Assembly: GCA_022592445.1 (NCBI GenBank)
Contig: JABYQR010000392.1
Coordinates: forward strand, 1 to 39,922
Direction of reading: 5' to 3'
Origin: Cytidiella melzeri
Taxonomy: Eukaryota; Basidiomycota; Agaricomycetes; Polyporales; Irpicaceae
DNA: 39,922 bases
The position numbers and the translations under genes are program-made. The notes under the pieces were generated by a model, which searched no databases, was not told where the DNA came from, and saw only the letters and a program-made list of their open reading frames with translations. Positions 22,754 through 32,433 of this stretch are shown piece after piece (within the stretch, counting starts at the first letter, position 1; the number at the start of each line of letters is the position of its first letter).

Positions 22754-23386
22754 TGTCGCAGAGTGACTGCTGCTATGCTGATAACCCTAAAAAGGGAGTG
22801 AAGTAGAGAGGAATGGGGTAGATCTCCAACAATGACAACAAGGTCAAAGTTGATGATGAGCAGGCAAGCAGGCACTGAGGCCGGATACCAGCAGTGCAAA
22901 TGACAGAGAAGTCAAGATGCAGAGATAGGGAGGGTAAGGGCTACTATATATACTGTGGCTGGGTGGTCTGTGCGCAAGTTCCCACACTAGGGACTGGAGT
23001 AACTGTGGGGCTGGAGTAACAATAGAACAATAAGAGACCAGGGTAGCTGTCAAGGACCAGGGTACGTAGAACAATAGAGCTAGAACAATAGAACAATAGA
23101 ACAATTGACAATAGGACAATAAGAACTGGGGGAATCCCTGGGGAATCCCTAACAATGGAAGGAGAACAATAGAACAATAGCCTAGGTTGATCTGAAACTG
23201 CTCCAGATGGAGTCTAGGGTTTGGGTTTGGACTATTGATAAATAAGGCAGGATGTCATGTGACCCGGGTTAGAGTTAGGTCCAGTAACACTCCTAGCCAG
23301 AAAATAAGTGCTCTAGATAGGCGTCTAATGCTGTAAACTTGTGACAATGTTGGAAAAATCCGGTCTCTGTTGGACTATCCATGTCA
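22754..23386 (-). mobile_element. reversed solo LTR of the element E family lacking the leader intron
   Basis: 633 bp on the minus strand, flanked by GAACA (22749-22753 and 23387-23391). Same ends as the copies at 3946 and 37191. On its own strand: TATA box (22952 down to 22945), self-primer ATCTTGACTT (22918-22909) 34 nt from the TATA start, and then the repeat that in other copies flanks the intron. Here only one copy is present and the intron is gone at 22887/22888; the junction agrees with a spliced sequence apart from one A to G change. It interrupts element A between gag and protease. Confidence 0.93.
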
Positions 23387-25888
23387 GAACATTTTCACGT
23401 ACCTATCACAGTTTCAGGAGTGCAGAGATCTAAAGAGGTTGCAGCAATGATTGATAGTGGAGCCTCAACACTATTCATTCATGAACGGTTTGTTCAAGAG
23501 CATCATATCAGGACCCAGAAGTTGAAACAACCAATTCCGGTGTACAACATAGATAGAACCCCAAATCAAGACGGGGCTATTGACAAAGTTGCCATTCTCA
23601 ATATGAGAATAGGGGACCAAAAAGAGATGACCATCTTCACAGTTACCAACATCGGACCAGAGGATGTAATCATAGGAATCAATTGGTTACGGTATCACAA
23701 TCCCACCATTGATTAGTACAAAGGCACCATCAGGGTGGATGGAAGCCCTGATGTGTGTGAACCTGGAGAGCGGGTTGAAGAAGCGAAGGAGGTTGCAGCT
23801 AAGAGAACAGCTGAGCCTAAACGGAAGAAGAGGAACACGGGATTACAGAAAGTTGTGGAACAACTTCCGTACTTGCTGGTGAATACGGAGGAGGACGAAG
23901 AAGACCTCAGGAGACCACGGAAGGTTCAGGAAGTTTGGATGTAGCCAAATCGCCAAAGCTACAGGCGCAGGCCACTACTCAGCTCAGTGGAAAAGGAACT
24001 CCCCAACGCATTCTACGCCCACACCTGACACCTATGGTGCAGGAAGGCAAACATGTGTTCACTCTAGCATACACGTACTCTAGTGAACTAGCTGAGGTTG
24101 AGCATTAGGTGAAACCAATCAAAACCTTTGAAGAAATGGTACCAGAACAATATTGTTAACATGCTCACATCTTTTCATAGACGGAATCTCAACAACTTCC
24201 AGAACACGAGTTGTATGACCATGCAATTGAGTTGATTCTGGAAGCAAAAGGTTTCCATGCAAATGTTTACCTGCTGTTGCATCCCAAGCAAGAGGAACTT
24301 GACAAGTTTATCCAGGAGAATCTAGAAAAAGGGTAGATTCAACCGTCAAAGTCCTCAATGGCATCACCTTTCTTCCTTGTCAAGAAAAATGATGGAAAGT
24401 TGCGTCCGGTTCAGGATTATCAAAAGTTGAAGGAAGTCACCATCAAGAACAGATATCCACTACCATTAATCTCTGAACTCATGGATAGGCTAAGAGGCAC
24501 TAAGTTCTTCACTAAGCTGGCTGTCAGGTGGGGATACAATAATGTTTGCATCAAAGAAGGCAACAAACACAAAGCTGCATTTGTCACCAACCGAGGACTG
24601 TTTGAACCTACAATTATGTTCTTTGGCCTTACCAATTCCACGGCCACGTTCCAGAAGATGATGAACAACGTCTTTGCTGACCTCATTGCTGAAGGCAAGG
24701 TCACTGTCTACTTAGATGATATCCTCATCTACTCCAAGGAGATATCCGAGCACCGCAAGGTAGTACATGAAGTTCTGAGATGGCTCAGGCAACATGACCT
24801 ATCCTTGAAGCCTCAGAAATGCAAGTTTGAGAGGTGAGAGACGAAATACATTGGTGTCATCATTGGTCATAATCAGTTACACATGGACCCTGTCAAAGTA
24901 AAGGCAGTGGTTTAATGGCCTGTACCGCAGAACGTCTCCAATATCCGCCAATTCCGTGGATTTGCAAACTTCTATCGGGGGTTCATCAAAGACTTCAGAA
25001 AGATATGTAAGCCCCTAGACTGTCTCACGGGCAAGGTTCCTTGGAAATGGGGCCCTGAAGAGCAGTCAGCGTTTGATGAACTCTGCTGCCAATTTGTGGA
25101 AGCACCAGTGTTGGAAATGTGGAGTTTTGATAGACCCACATGTTTGTAAACGGATGCATCCGGATATGCAATGGGAGGGGTATTGGAGCAACAAGACAAA
25201 GACGGCACGTGGAATCCAGTAGCCTATTTGTCTGAAGGCATGACTGAGACTGAAAAAAACTATGAGATCTATGACTGAGAACTCATGGCAATTGTACGAG
25301 CCCTTGAAGACTGGTGTCACTACCTGGAAGGGTTACCAGAGAAATTCCCTATCTTCTCCAATCATAAGAACCTCAAGTACTGGGAGACAGCTCGTAACTT
25401 GACACGTTGTCAAGCACGTTGGTCATTATTCCTCTTACAGTTTGACTTTGAGATCATTCAAAAGCCCGAGAAATCTATGGGGAAGTCGGATTCTGTGGGT
25501 CAACATGAGGTCAAAGACAAAGAAGAGAATCTGTCACGAGTAGTCTTAGCACCCGAGGTTTTCCGAGCCGCTGCTGCTCAACGTGGGCAAGCTAGTGTAT
25601 AACCAGACAGAGACCTGTTGAAGTATATCCGTGAATGTTCTCTTTGAGAGACAGAGGTGGCAGAAGCACTTGCCAAAGTCAAAAAACTCGGACCTCATCT
25701 TCTTAGCCGGGGACTCGAAGAGTGAAACATGGAGAACGGACTGCTATTGTTCCAGGGAAAAGTTAATGTCTCAAAAGATGACAAAATCCGAAAAGAACTA
25801 GTTCAGAGACATCATGACTTACCCGCCACCGGATGTCACAGATTTTCAATGTTTCTACAAGACTTGCCTTACCAGGCAACGGTATTAT
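23387..25888 (+). pseudogene. pol: pol of element A, decayed and truncated
   Basis: Protease: IDSGASTLF near 23450 and IIGINWLRYHNPT near 23670, followed by a stop at 23714. RT core 24358-24837 with YLDD at 24709-24720. RNase H: TDASGYA near 25152, a stop inside the DREL-type motif near 25277, and an SNHKNL-like motif near 25360. The HH part of the integrase finger (RHHDLPATG) lies near 25810. The frame stops at the element C LTR. At least nine in-frame stops are visible (for example 23714, 24335, 24837, 24913, 25148, 25277). Several fit C to T or G to A change, others do not. Confidence 0.85.
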
Positions 25889-26547
25889 TGGGAATATTTA
25901 AGCGCTTATCCAGCGCTTATCCAGCGTCTATTTAGGCGCTTATCCAGCGCTAATCTGGCACTTATCAGGCACCTATTCCGGCGCTTATTCTCAGTGCCTA
26001 TCAATTGATGCACTGATGCGCCTTCTATCTCTGATGTGCTGATGCGCTCCTTTCCTTATCTGTGTATCACATGATAGAACTCTCTGGAATCTTGTGGAAC
26101 ATGCTGGAACTATGATGTCATAGTATAGAACATTCCATTAGATGATGTCATAGTTCTTAGAACCTTCTGGAAAAGTCTAGCCTTGTCTTAGAACAAGCTA
26201 GAACAAGTCTAGCCTTGGGACTGGGTCATGGGGTCAGGTCATGGGGACAATTGCTATTGGTTGATTATTGAAGTTGCACCACTAGGGCATAGGGCATGCT
26301 TAGTAAGGTAGATTGCTTTGCTTACTCATGTAGGTATTAGGGGTCTTAGGGTAGTACCTGGGGTCCTCCCCTTCATGTATATATAGAGGCACTCCTGAGG
26401 GCATATCCCCTCAGTCTTATCCACTCTGTTGATCAAGGACTACTTCGTACTGCCCAGTACTCACTCTCACCAACACTCTACTCTCTATATCTCTATCTCC
26501 CCCTCAAGTTAAACACTTATCTGGTAAGTGTAACCCTTACTGTTACA
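25889..26547 (+). repeat. 5' LTR of element C
   Basis: 659 bp from TGGGAATATT to CTGTTACA. U3 begins with repeated GCGCTTATCC-like units (25899-25990). TATATATA is at 26378-26385 and the self-primer CAGTCTTATCCAC at 26412-26424, 34 nt from the TATA start. A strong 5' splice site, GTAAGT (26524-26529), lies just before the LTR end. The 5-bp sequence ATTAT before it would be the target duplication; the other end is outside the window. Confidence 0.85.
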
Positions 26548-26548
26548 T

Positions 26549-26561
26549 GTGGATAAGACTG
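26549..26561 (+). promoter_or_regulatory. self-primed primer-binding site of element C
   Basis: GTGGATAAGACTG is the exact 13-nt complement of CAGTCTTATCCAC at 26412-26424, beginning one base after the LTR. Confidence 0.85.
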
Positions 26562-26772
26562 CCCCTACTCCCTCACGTCTCTGGACGTGCTGGAGGTTTC
26601 TTTCGCTTTCTTCTAGGTCTTGTGCCTGTGCGTGGGCCCCTCTACAAATTGTCTAGAAATAGAGGCAGCCGGACCATAGGCTCTAAGTGGCAGTTGTGTC
26701 TAGGCCTTGCCTTGATGCGCACAACTTGAATCACCCTCTCGCCCGGCGCTCCTAGAGCTGATCAGAGCAGGG

Positions 26773-26944
26773 GTTGGCATTATGCCAACATGATGAAAGT
26801 GTGCCGCCCCACAGGTGATAGTGGAGTCTGGTGTCAGACGCTCGTTATAAGAGCTAGACAACAGGACTGGAAGCCCATGAGTGCCTAGGCACGAAGACGG
26901 GTAATTGGTTCTGGCCGGACTTAGGGTCAGTGTAATACTGATCC
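26773..26944 (+). promoter_or_regulatory. cluster of RNA hairpins in the element C leader
   Basis: GTTGGCAT/ATGCCAAC (26773-26789, one-base centre), GTCTG/CAGAC (26826-26839), GCTC/GAGC (26840-26854), the perfect 12-bp palindrome GTGCCTAGGCAC (26881-26892), and an 8-bp stem GGGTCAGT/ACTGATCC with one G-U pair (26924-26944). Their place between the priming site and ORF1 suits an RNA packaging or dimerisation signal; that role is inferred. Confidence 0.55.
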
Positions 26945-27125
26945 GCCAACCATTTGCCGCATGGGTGGAACCATGACGGAGATCCTTACACCAGCGGACC
27001 TGGAGAGAGAGTCCAGGCCAACACCGGCACTACCCCACGCACACACAGGACCTCTCCTGTATGGAGATTTGTTTTGCACACCTCTGAGCTGTCAAGCTCA
27101 TCACGCATTGTCACACACAGTCACC

Positions 27126-27758
27126 ATGCCGCTTTGCCGCTTCATTGCTGCTAGGTCTGGTCGCAAGACCCCTTACTCCATCCCTGTCCACAACAAAGTC
27201 ACTGGACTTCAAGAGCGCCTCACAGTCTCTAAGGAGACTCTCAACAAGTTCAAGGATGCTGGCAAGCCTCGCCGGCTCAAGTACCCCGATAACAAGCCTC
27301 TCATCAAGAGGATCGACCTCAAGAAGCAAGCTCGCACCACCATTGAGCATGAAGAGAACCAAGCTTGCATGAGCAAGGTCTCTCAACTCATGTCTCAGCT
27401 CAGCCTTCTCGATTGTATCAAGAAGCAGGAGAAGAAGGAAGCTGAAAAGCTTTCTCTTCTCCAGCGTATTGAGGAGCGCAACCAACGCACTTATATTCCC
27501 ACTCCCAATCCGCTTCCCGCCTCTCTCCACTTCCGTAAAACAAAGCTCATGCTTTGTCAACAGGAATTTGAACCGATGGTCACAGCAGCCTGTCAAAGGC
27601 TTGAGCCTGTGCTCAAGAAGTTGGACGCTTCCTTCTTGAGTGGTGGGCAATTCTCTAACCACCAGCTCAACACTCGTCGGGAAAAAGCACAGCTGCTGAT
27701 TGGTTGTATATTCATGATCGAGCAGTGGTTCAAGGAGAATCACACGGACAAGATGTGA
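27126..27758 (+). CDS. ORF1-like basic protein of element C
   Basis: 210 residues from ATG 27126 (context TCACCATGCC) to TGA 27756-27758. An upstream in-frame extension begins at 26961, but the MP start matches ORF1 of D and E. Very basic and Lys-rich (KNKPLIKRIDLKKQARTT-like region near residues 55-75), with predicted long helices and a KKQEKKEAEKL stretch (near residue 100). Same position as ORF1 in A, D and E, between leader and gag. Sequence similarity to them is weak, so homology is uncertain. Possible roles include RNA binding or a Gag cofactor; no known family recognised. Confidence 0.6.
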   Translation: MPLCRFIAARSGRKTPYSIPVHNKVTGLQERLTVSKETLNKFKDAGKPRRLKYPDNKPLIKRIDLKKQARTTIEHEENQACMSKVSQLMSQLSLLDCIKKQEKKEAEKLSLLQRIEERNQRTYIPTPNPLPASLHFRKTKLMLCQQEFEPMVTAACQRLEPVLKKLDASFLSGGQFSNHQLNTRREKAQLLIGCIFMIEQWFKENHTDKM

Positions 27759-28073
27759 ATAGAAATGGAGGATGTTAAAAGAGGACTTACAGAGTTTAGG
27801 CAGGATGAGCTTTGTAGACATACATCGAAGATGGGGTTATATCCTACAGTTACTAGAAGGGCTGTTCGATATGAACGCCTTTGTATATGCGGAAATGTAA
27901 TAAAATGTATGGGCTGACAAGCCTCATTTTACTCGGTGACAACTTCCTGAAAAGGATTTAATGTGTGAAAACAACTCTGACAAGAGTTTAATGTGTGAAA
28001 AGTGGTGTTTCTCTTCTTCTTATACTAGAAATAGTATTTCGCTTATCCTTTGCTAACTAAGAAATTAGAAGCA
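27759..28073 (+). other. intergenic region between ORF1 and gag of element C
   Basis: No ORF. It has a direct repeat TTTAATGTGTGAAAA near 27957 and 27991, a CT-rich stretch (28011-28021) and TTTGCTAACTAAG near 28050, which resembles a branch site. Gag may therefore be made from a spliced RNA or by re-initiation. Confidence 0.35.
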
Positions 28074-29536
28074 ATGGCCTCTCAATCTAACGCCGGATCC
28101 AACGCTGCCGCCGCCGCCTCTAACCTCACCCACTCCGTGACTTTTGGCAAGATCACGCCAATTGTTTACAACCCTTCAGTGGAAAACTTTGAGCAGCATA
28201 TTTTCCACAACCTGAACACGGCCCAAAGGGCTTTTACTCGTACGGTTGAAGGTGGAGCAACTGCTGCCATAGTCCATAACATGATGAATCAGATGGTTCT
28301 TATCTGGAACAACCAGCTGTCGCTCCTGGAGGATAACCTCCAGGAATATGTGGATAAGGTCGCTCAAGACCTATATTCGCAGTGCGCTGCTGACAACCAA
28401 GTCCAGCGCATGGACACTGACCTGGATATGGTCAAAACGACGATCACAAATGTGGTCAACCAGATTAATCAGCTTCCCTTGTCTCAAGGACAAGGAGGAT
28501 CTTCGCGCCAGCCTAAGATTGGCGAACCCCCGGAATTCAATGGCACTGACGGCAAGGTCAAGTTCAACGAGTGGTTGAACAAGATCTCTCTGTGGCTTGT
28601 CCACGAGAACGTTGCTACTGACAGGCAACGTATTGCTGTTGCGATGAACCGGCTCTCAGGCGCGGCGGCTCAATGTATGGAGCCGTGGATCAAGAAGCTC
28701 ACAAAGGGTCAGACGGTCGGAACATGGGAAGCGTTTGAAAATGAGCTCAAGGTACAATATGGTCAACGGAACGACAAGGAGGGCGCTCAAAAGGAGCTTA
28801 ACGCCTTGTTCAACAATACAGATTTGGCGCACAAGAACTTCGTCAAGTACGCGGAACACTTTTGTACACTTGGCAGGCTTTCTGGATACGAGGACGACTT
28901 GCTTATCCATAAGCTCAAGCACGTCATCAAGAAGGACATGAGGCTCGTCATGATTGGGAAAGATGAAACCAAATCCCTACCACATGGCCTCAATTCCTCG
29001 ACATCTTGCTTAACATTCACAAGAAGGTCTATCCGGAGAAAGCGCAGGGCCAGATCTTTGCGAAGGAAAAGGATACGTCCACTCCAATGGAGGTGGATGC
29101 TGCGGACAAAAAGAAGAAGAAGAACAAGAAGTGGAACAAGGGCAAAGGCAAAGAGGTGAACTCGACTGAAACGTCGGAGAAGTTCTGCCACATCCATAAG
29201 TCAAAGAGACATAACACAGATGAGTGCAGCCTCAACGGCCTGAAGAAGAAGCCCAATGAGAAGAAGAAGGATGTGAAGAAGAATGGCAAGTCTTTGGCGC
29301 CAAAGAAGATTTGGGCAGCAGATGCCGAGGACTCTGGAACAGACAGCGATGTTGAAACCCCTAAGGCTTCGTCGTCTAAGACGAAAAACGTAAATACCGC
29401 GCGCCTAGAGTTGGCGGCTCATATCGAGGAGGTTCCAACGGAAGATGATGAACCTTTGACTCCTCACCCGTCCCCTGACAAGGGTAAAGGGAAAAGGCCG
29501 ACCAAGGGCAAGGATTTTTTCCGAAGCATCATGTGA
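28074..29536 (+). CDS. gag: Gag of element C, with one frameshift
   Basis: Starts at ATG 28074 (MASQSNAGSNAAAAASN). Helical N-terminal region, then the Gag core (PPEFNGTDGKVKFNEWLNKI near 28527; MEPWIKK; LKVQYGQRNDKEGAQKELNA). Near 28975 the coding moves to another frame that runs to TGA 29534-29536; this looks like a one-base indel. The C-terminal part is Lys-rich with a zinc-knuckle variant CHIHKSKRHNTDEC (CX2HX4HX4C), a type known from other Gypsy Gags, and an acidic Ser-rich tail. It ends in the slippery heptamer leading to pol. Confidence 0.85.
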
Positions 29537-29558
29537 TTCCCTGCGAACATGAATGCTT
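29515..29558 (+). promoter_or_regulatory. -1 frameshift signal between gag and pol of element C
   Basis: T TTT TTC (29515-29521) is a canonical heptamer in the gag frame, 12 nt before the gag stop. A hairpin follows: AAGCATCATGT (29524-29534) pairs with ACATG (29547-29551) and ATGCTT (29553-29558), 11 bp with one bulged A and a 12-nt loop. The -1 frame runs directly into the protease. The 2-nt spacer is shorter than usual, so the lowest pairs may open. Confidence 0.8.
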
Positions 29559-30795
29559 AGGCCCTGATACCCTCAATCTTTGTACCGTAGATACTGTCAA
29601 AAATGTAGCGCGTTCAAAGAATTCATTTTTTCTACCGGTTACAATTTGGGTATATGGAAAGAAAGTGCAGGTCGAAGCTCTGGTAGATTCAGGAGCCACA
29701 ACCACGTTCATCAGTAAGTCAGTGGTTGAAAGTAACAATCTGGTAACAAATCAACTGGCATCACTGTTTAACGTCATCAACGTCGACGGTACTCCCAATA
29801 AAGATGGTCAAATCACTCACTCAGTACGTGCATACCTAGAAATAGGTTCGCACCGAGCAAGACAACACATGCTGTTACTGATCTCGGTAGTAAACAAATG
29901 ATTATCGGGATGACCTTCTTATGCTGCCACAATCCAGAGATAGATTGGGCAAATGGGAGTGGAGATTTACCAGATGTCCTGAACTCTGTGCCCCAAGAGC
30001 TCGTAAAAACATCACTGTAACTCAAGAAGAGATCAATGAGCTTGAGTTACCTAAGGGACGTTCGGTGTCAGACAACCTGGACGGAATAGGAAGTGCGACC
30101 CGGACAACCCTCACATCCACTGGATCGACTTAGACGATCCAGAAGACCAAGAAATAGCAGAAATAATTGCTGAACTTTCTGGAAATGAAGATGAGGGCTT
30201 TGAAGACAGCTTTGACAAACAAGAATCCGTCAATTGGAAACCATTAGTACCAAAATATCTATGGGAATTTGGTGACGTCCTTTCAAAGAAAAAATCAGAG
30301 CGCATGCCGTTACGCAAACCGTATGATCACACGATCGAATTTGAGGAAGGTGCCTCCCTTCCCAAAGCGGCTAAACTATACCCGCTGTCTCCAATGGAAA
30401 AGAATTCTTTAGATCAATGGATCAAAGAGGAATTCCGAAAAGGGTACATCCGCAAATCGAAAAGTCTGATTGCAGCATCTGTGTTCTTCGTCAAGAAGAA
30501 AGATGGCTCGTCACGCCTTGTGCAAGACTAGCAAAAACTGAACAACATCATGGTGAAAAACCGGTACCCCATACCTCGCATCAACAATTTAATCAATTCG
30601 TTAAGCAAGGCTAAGGTCTTCTCAAAGATTGATCTTAAATGGGGACACAATAATGTTTGTATCCAAAAGGGTGACGAATGGAAGACGGTGTTCATCACAC
30701 ACCGTGGCCTTTTCGAAGCCAAGGTAATGTATTTTGGTTTCAGCAACGCACCTGCGACATTCCAGGCCATGATGAATGAAATTCTGAGTCATTTG
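29522..30795 (+). pseudogene. pol: pol of element C, truncated by element D
   Basis: Protease VDSGATTTFI near 29683, then a frameshift near 29872 that moves the IIGMTFL motif into another frame; a further frameshift follows near 30000. The RT region 30304-30795 has [20 protein letters not shown] and a TAG at 30529-30531 where Tyr is expected, then FSKIDLKWGHNN and FGFSNAPATFQAMMNEI. It ends at the TG of the element D LTR, before the catalytic YxDD. Confidence 0.9.
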
Positions 30796-31554
30796 TGTCA
30801 TGGATGGCCTGACTAGCCCTTAATTTTCGCAATTTACCTCTTGTTTTTATCTGTAAAACTCCGGGCTACAACCCAGTTTCAATTCTCTCTGCATTCAACT
30901 CCTTTGCACGTCTATTAAGCGCCCGTATCACGTGGCTTAGATGCTCCACACGGTCACATTACTTGCTACTACGTCACACTGGCATGTGACTTAGCTTAAG
31001 TAAGACCACATGGCCACAAGCACATGGCTCAGCCCATAGCTAGGGTTTGACGTCATAGATACTGTCCACATGGGCTCCTTATTGTTCTTTCCTTATTGTT
31101 CTCTTTATGGAAGGATGTTCTCACAGGTGTGGGAATGGAATACAATAGTTTGTCTCCTTGTAGATAGATTCTCTCACGGGTAGAGTTCTTGGCAAGGTCT
31201 AGACAATAGCTATTGTTCTCCTTTAGGTAGTTCTTTTGTTCTTCGTTCCCATGGCTTCTTGCAAAGCCTGCCCTCAACATGGTCTGTGCGCAGGTCCCTG
31301 AAGTCTATATAAGCAGCTACATGTACGCTCCTAGCCCTCATCTCGACCTCTTGGTCTTTACTGGGCTAGGTAAGCAACACCCCTCTTGTACTACATAGCG
31401 AGTAGTATCAATACTAACTTGGTCTTTACTGGGCTAGATACTTGTATAAAGTCTGATAGCTGGTGAGAGCACTGTGCTACACGCCTGCCACCACCTCCTC
31501 GTCGATATCCACACCGTGTCCCTGTCTGTCACGTCAAGCCCCATCTCCGTGTCA
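30796..31554 (+). repeat. 5' LTR of element D
   Basis: 759 bp from TGTCATGG to CGTGTCA. TATATAA at 31306-31312; self-primer ATCTCGACCT (31340-31349), 34 nt from the TATA start; leader intron 31370-31437. U3 has TATTGTTC-like octamers and the palindrome TGACGTCA (31048-31055), a CRE/ATF-type site. ATTTG (30791-30795) should be the target duplication; the far copy is outside the window. Confidence 0.88.
31370..31437 (+). other. candidate LTR leader intron of element D
   Basis: GTAAGC...GCTAG, 68 bp, with a perfect TACTAAC branch site at 31412-31418. The 20 nt before the intron (31350-31369) are repeated exactly as its last 20 nt (31418-31437). The first exon would be only 30 nt: the 10-nt self-primer plus the repeat. 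Confidence 0.75.
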
Positions 31555-31556
31555 TT

Positions 31557-31566
31557 AGGTCGAGAT
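31557..31566 (+). promoter_or_regulatory. self-primed primer-binding site of element D
   Basis: AGGTCGAGAT is the exact complement of ATCTCGACCT (31340-31349), two bases after the LTR end. Confidence 0.85.
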
Positions 31567-31627
31567 CGTTGTGAAAACCCTGGGTCCCCCATTCCCACCG
31601 TTTTAAAAAGTTTATTCCTGTTTGACG

Positions 31628-32429
31628 AGTACGTCTCCGGTCTTCTCATACCGTTGAGCTACACTTACGTCGTCCGTTTCTACCCCCTGCGCGTTGTCTA
31701 GTGCCTAAGGACACGTGCCCCCATTTTTCTAAGAACCTCTCTACAACTGAGCCTCAGCTCAAGAGGTCTCTTCCATCATCATTCCTTGACGCTCTCGCTG
31801 AAAAGCGTAAGAGCAGTCAACCTCATCGCTGGTCTGACAAAGACCTTGTCACTGTCGCGAAGTACGTGTCCAAGAAGCCGCCTGTCAAAGGCATCACCCT
31901 CACCGTCCCCTCTTACGAGGTAAGCCAACAACTTCGCGCTTCTGCCAGAGCATACGGAGAACGCGCCGCTGAAGAACGTGCTCGCACTCTAGCTGAGCAG
32001 CGAACCCACAAGCCAACTCTCTCGGAGCGGCTCGCTAAGCTTCCCCCGCCCACTCCCGCTCCCGCTACACCCAAACTGGTGTTGATAGACTTCAAGAAGC
32101 TATCACCGGTTGACCTCGTCGGCATCTTCAGGCCAAAACTCACCGCCGTCCGCACCCGCCTGCAAGCTTTCACGAAGCTTGAAGAACTCTTAAACCGCGC
32201 CAACCCCGACCACCATTGCGCGCTGCTTCACCTTGTCAACAAGGTTAATCGTTTCCTCAACCGAGTCGACAATCTCGCACCTGTCACAGCAGACCGCGAG
32301 TGGCAGCTCCTAGACTGGGGTTGCAAAGCAATTGGGAAAGTTTCCTTTAAGCAGCTTCGTAAAAACTACGACAAAGTCCTTGCACAACTTAACGTAGTAA
32401 ATAGTGATAGCTACTTCGAGTGGATTTAG
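31628..32429 (+). CDS. ORF1 of element D, start codon split by a 73-bp intron
   Basis: The A at 31628 is followed by GTACGT (5' splice site); the intron 31629-31701 ends CTAG and the next bases are TG (31702). Joined, they give ATG CCT AAG in frame with 243 codons ending at TAG 32427-32429. Without splicing the frame has no ATG at this position. The protein begins MPKDT, has an Arg/Ala-rich helix near residues 80-100, KPTLSERLAKLPPPTPAPA near residue 105-125, then LIDFKKLSPVDLVGIFRPKL, and ends with a conserved block REWQLLDWG-KAIGKVSF--LR-NY. The same blocks occur in E. I do not recognise the family. Confidence 0.75.
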
Positions 32430-32433
32430 ATAG

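Larger units (their letters stand above)
20411..25888 (+). mobile_element. internal region of element A, decayed Ty3/Gypsy, cut by element C
   Basis: Order ORF1, gag, protease, RT, RNase H, start of integrase, all with scattered in-frame stops. A reversed solo LTR (22754-23386) sits between gag and protease. The integrase finger region ends at the TG of the element C LTR (25889). It is the oldest layer of the nest. Confidence 0.9.
25889..30795 (+). mobile_element. element C, Ty3/Gypsy, 5' part, inserted in A and cut by D
   Basis: LTR, structured leader, ORF1, gag, -1 frameshift signal, protease and the first half of RT. It lies in the integrase gene of A and is itself broken by the element D LTR inside RT, before the YxDD site. 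A TAG replaces the Tyr codon of the RT 'QDY' motif at 30529-30531 and there are frameshifts in protease, so it is inactive as written. Confidence 0.93.

Noticed and set aside
23714..25277. Repeat-induced point mutation as the cause of stops in element A
   Set aside because: Some stops fit C to T or G to A, but others do not, and no strong dinucleotide bias was visible by eye. A computed RIP index would be needed.
27111..27821. Long minus-strand ORF (236 codons) opposite ORF1 of element C
   Set aside because: It is the reverse reading of a Lys/Glu-rich coding region. The plus strand has the element order and a start in good context.
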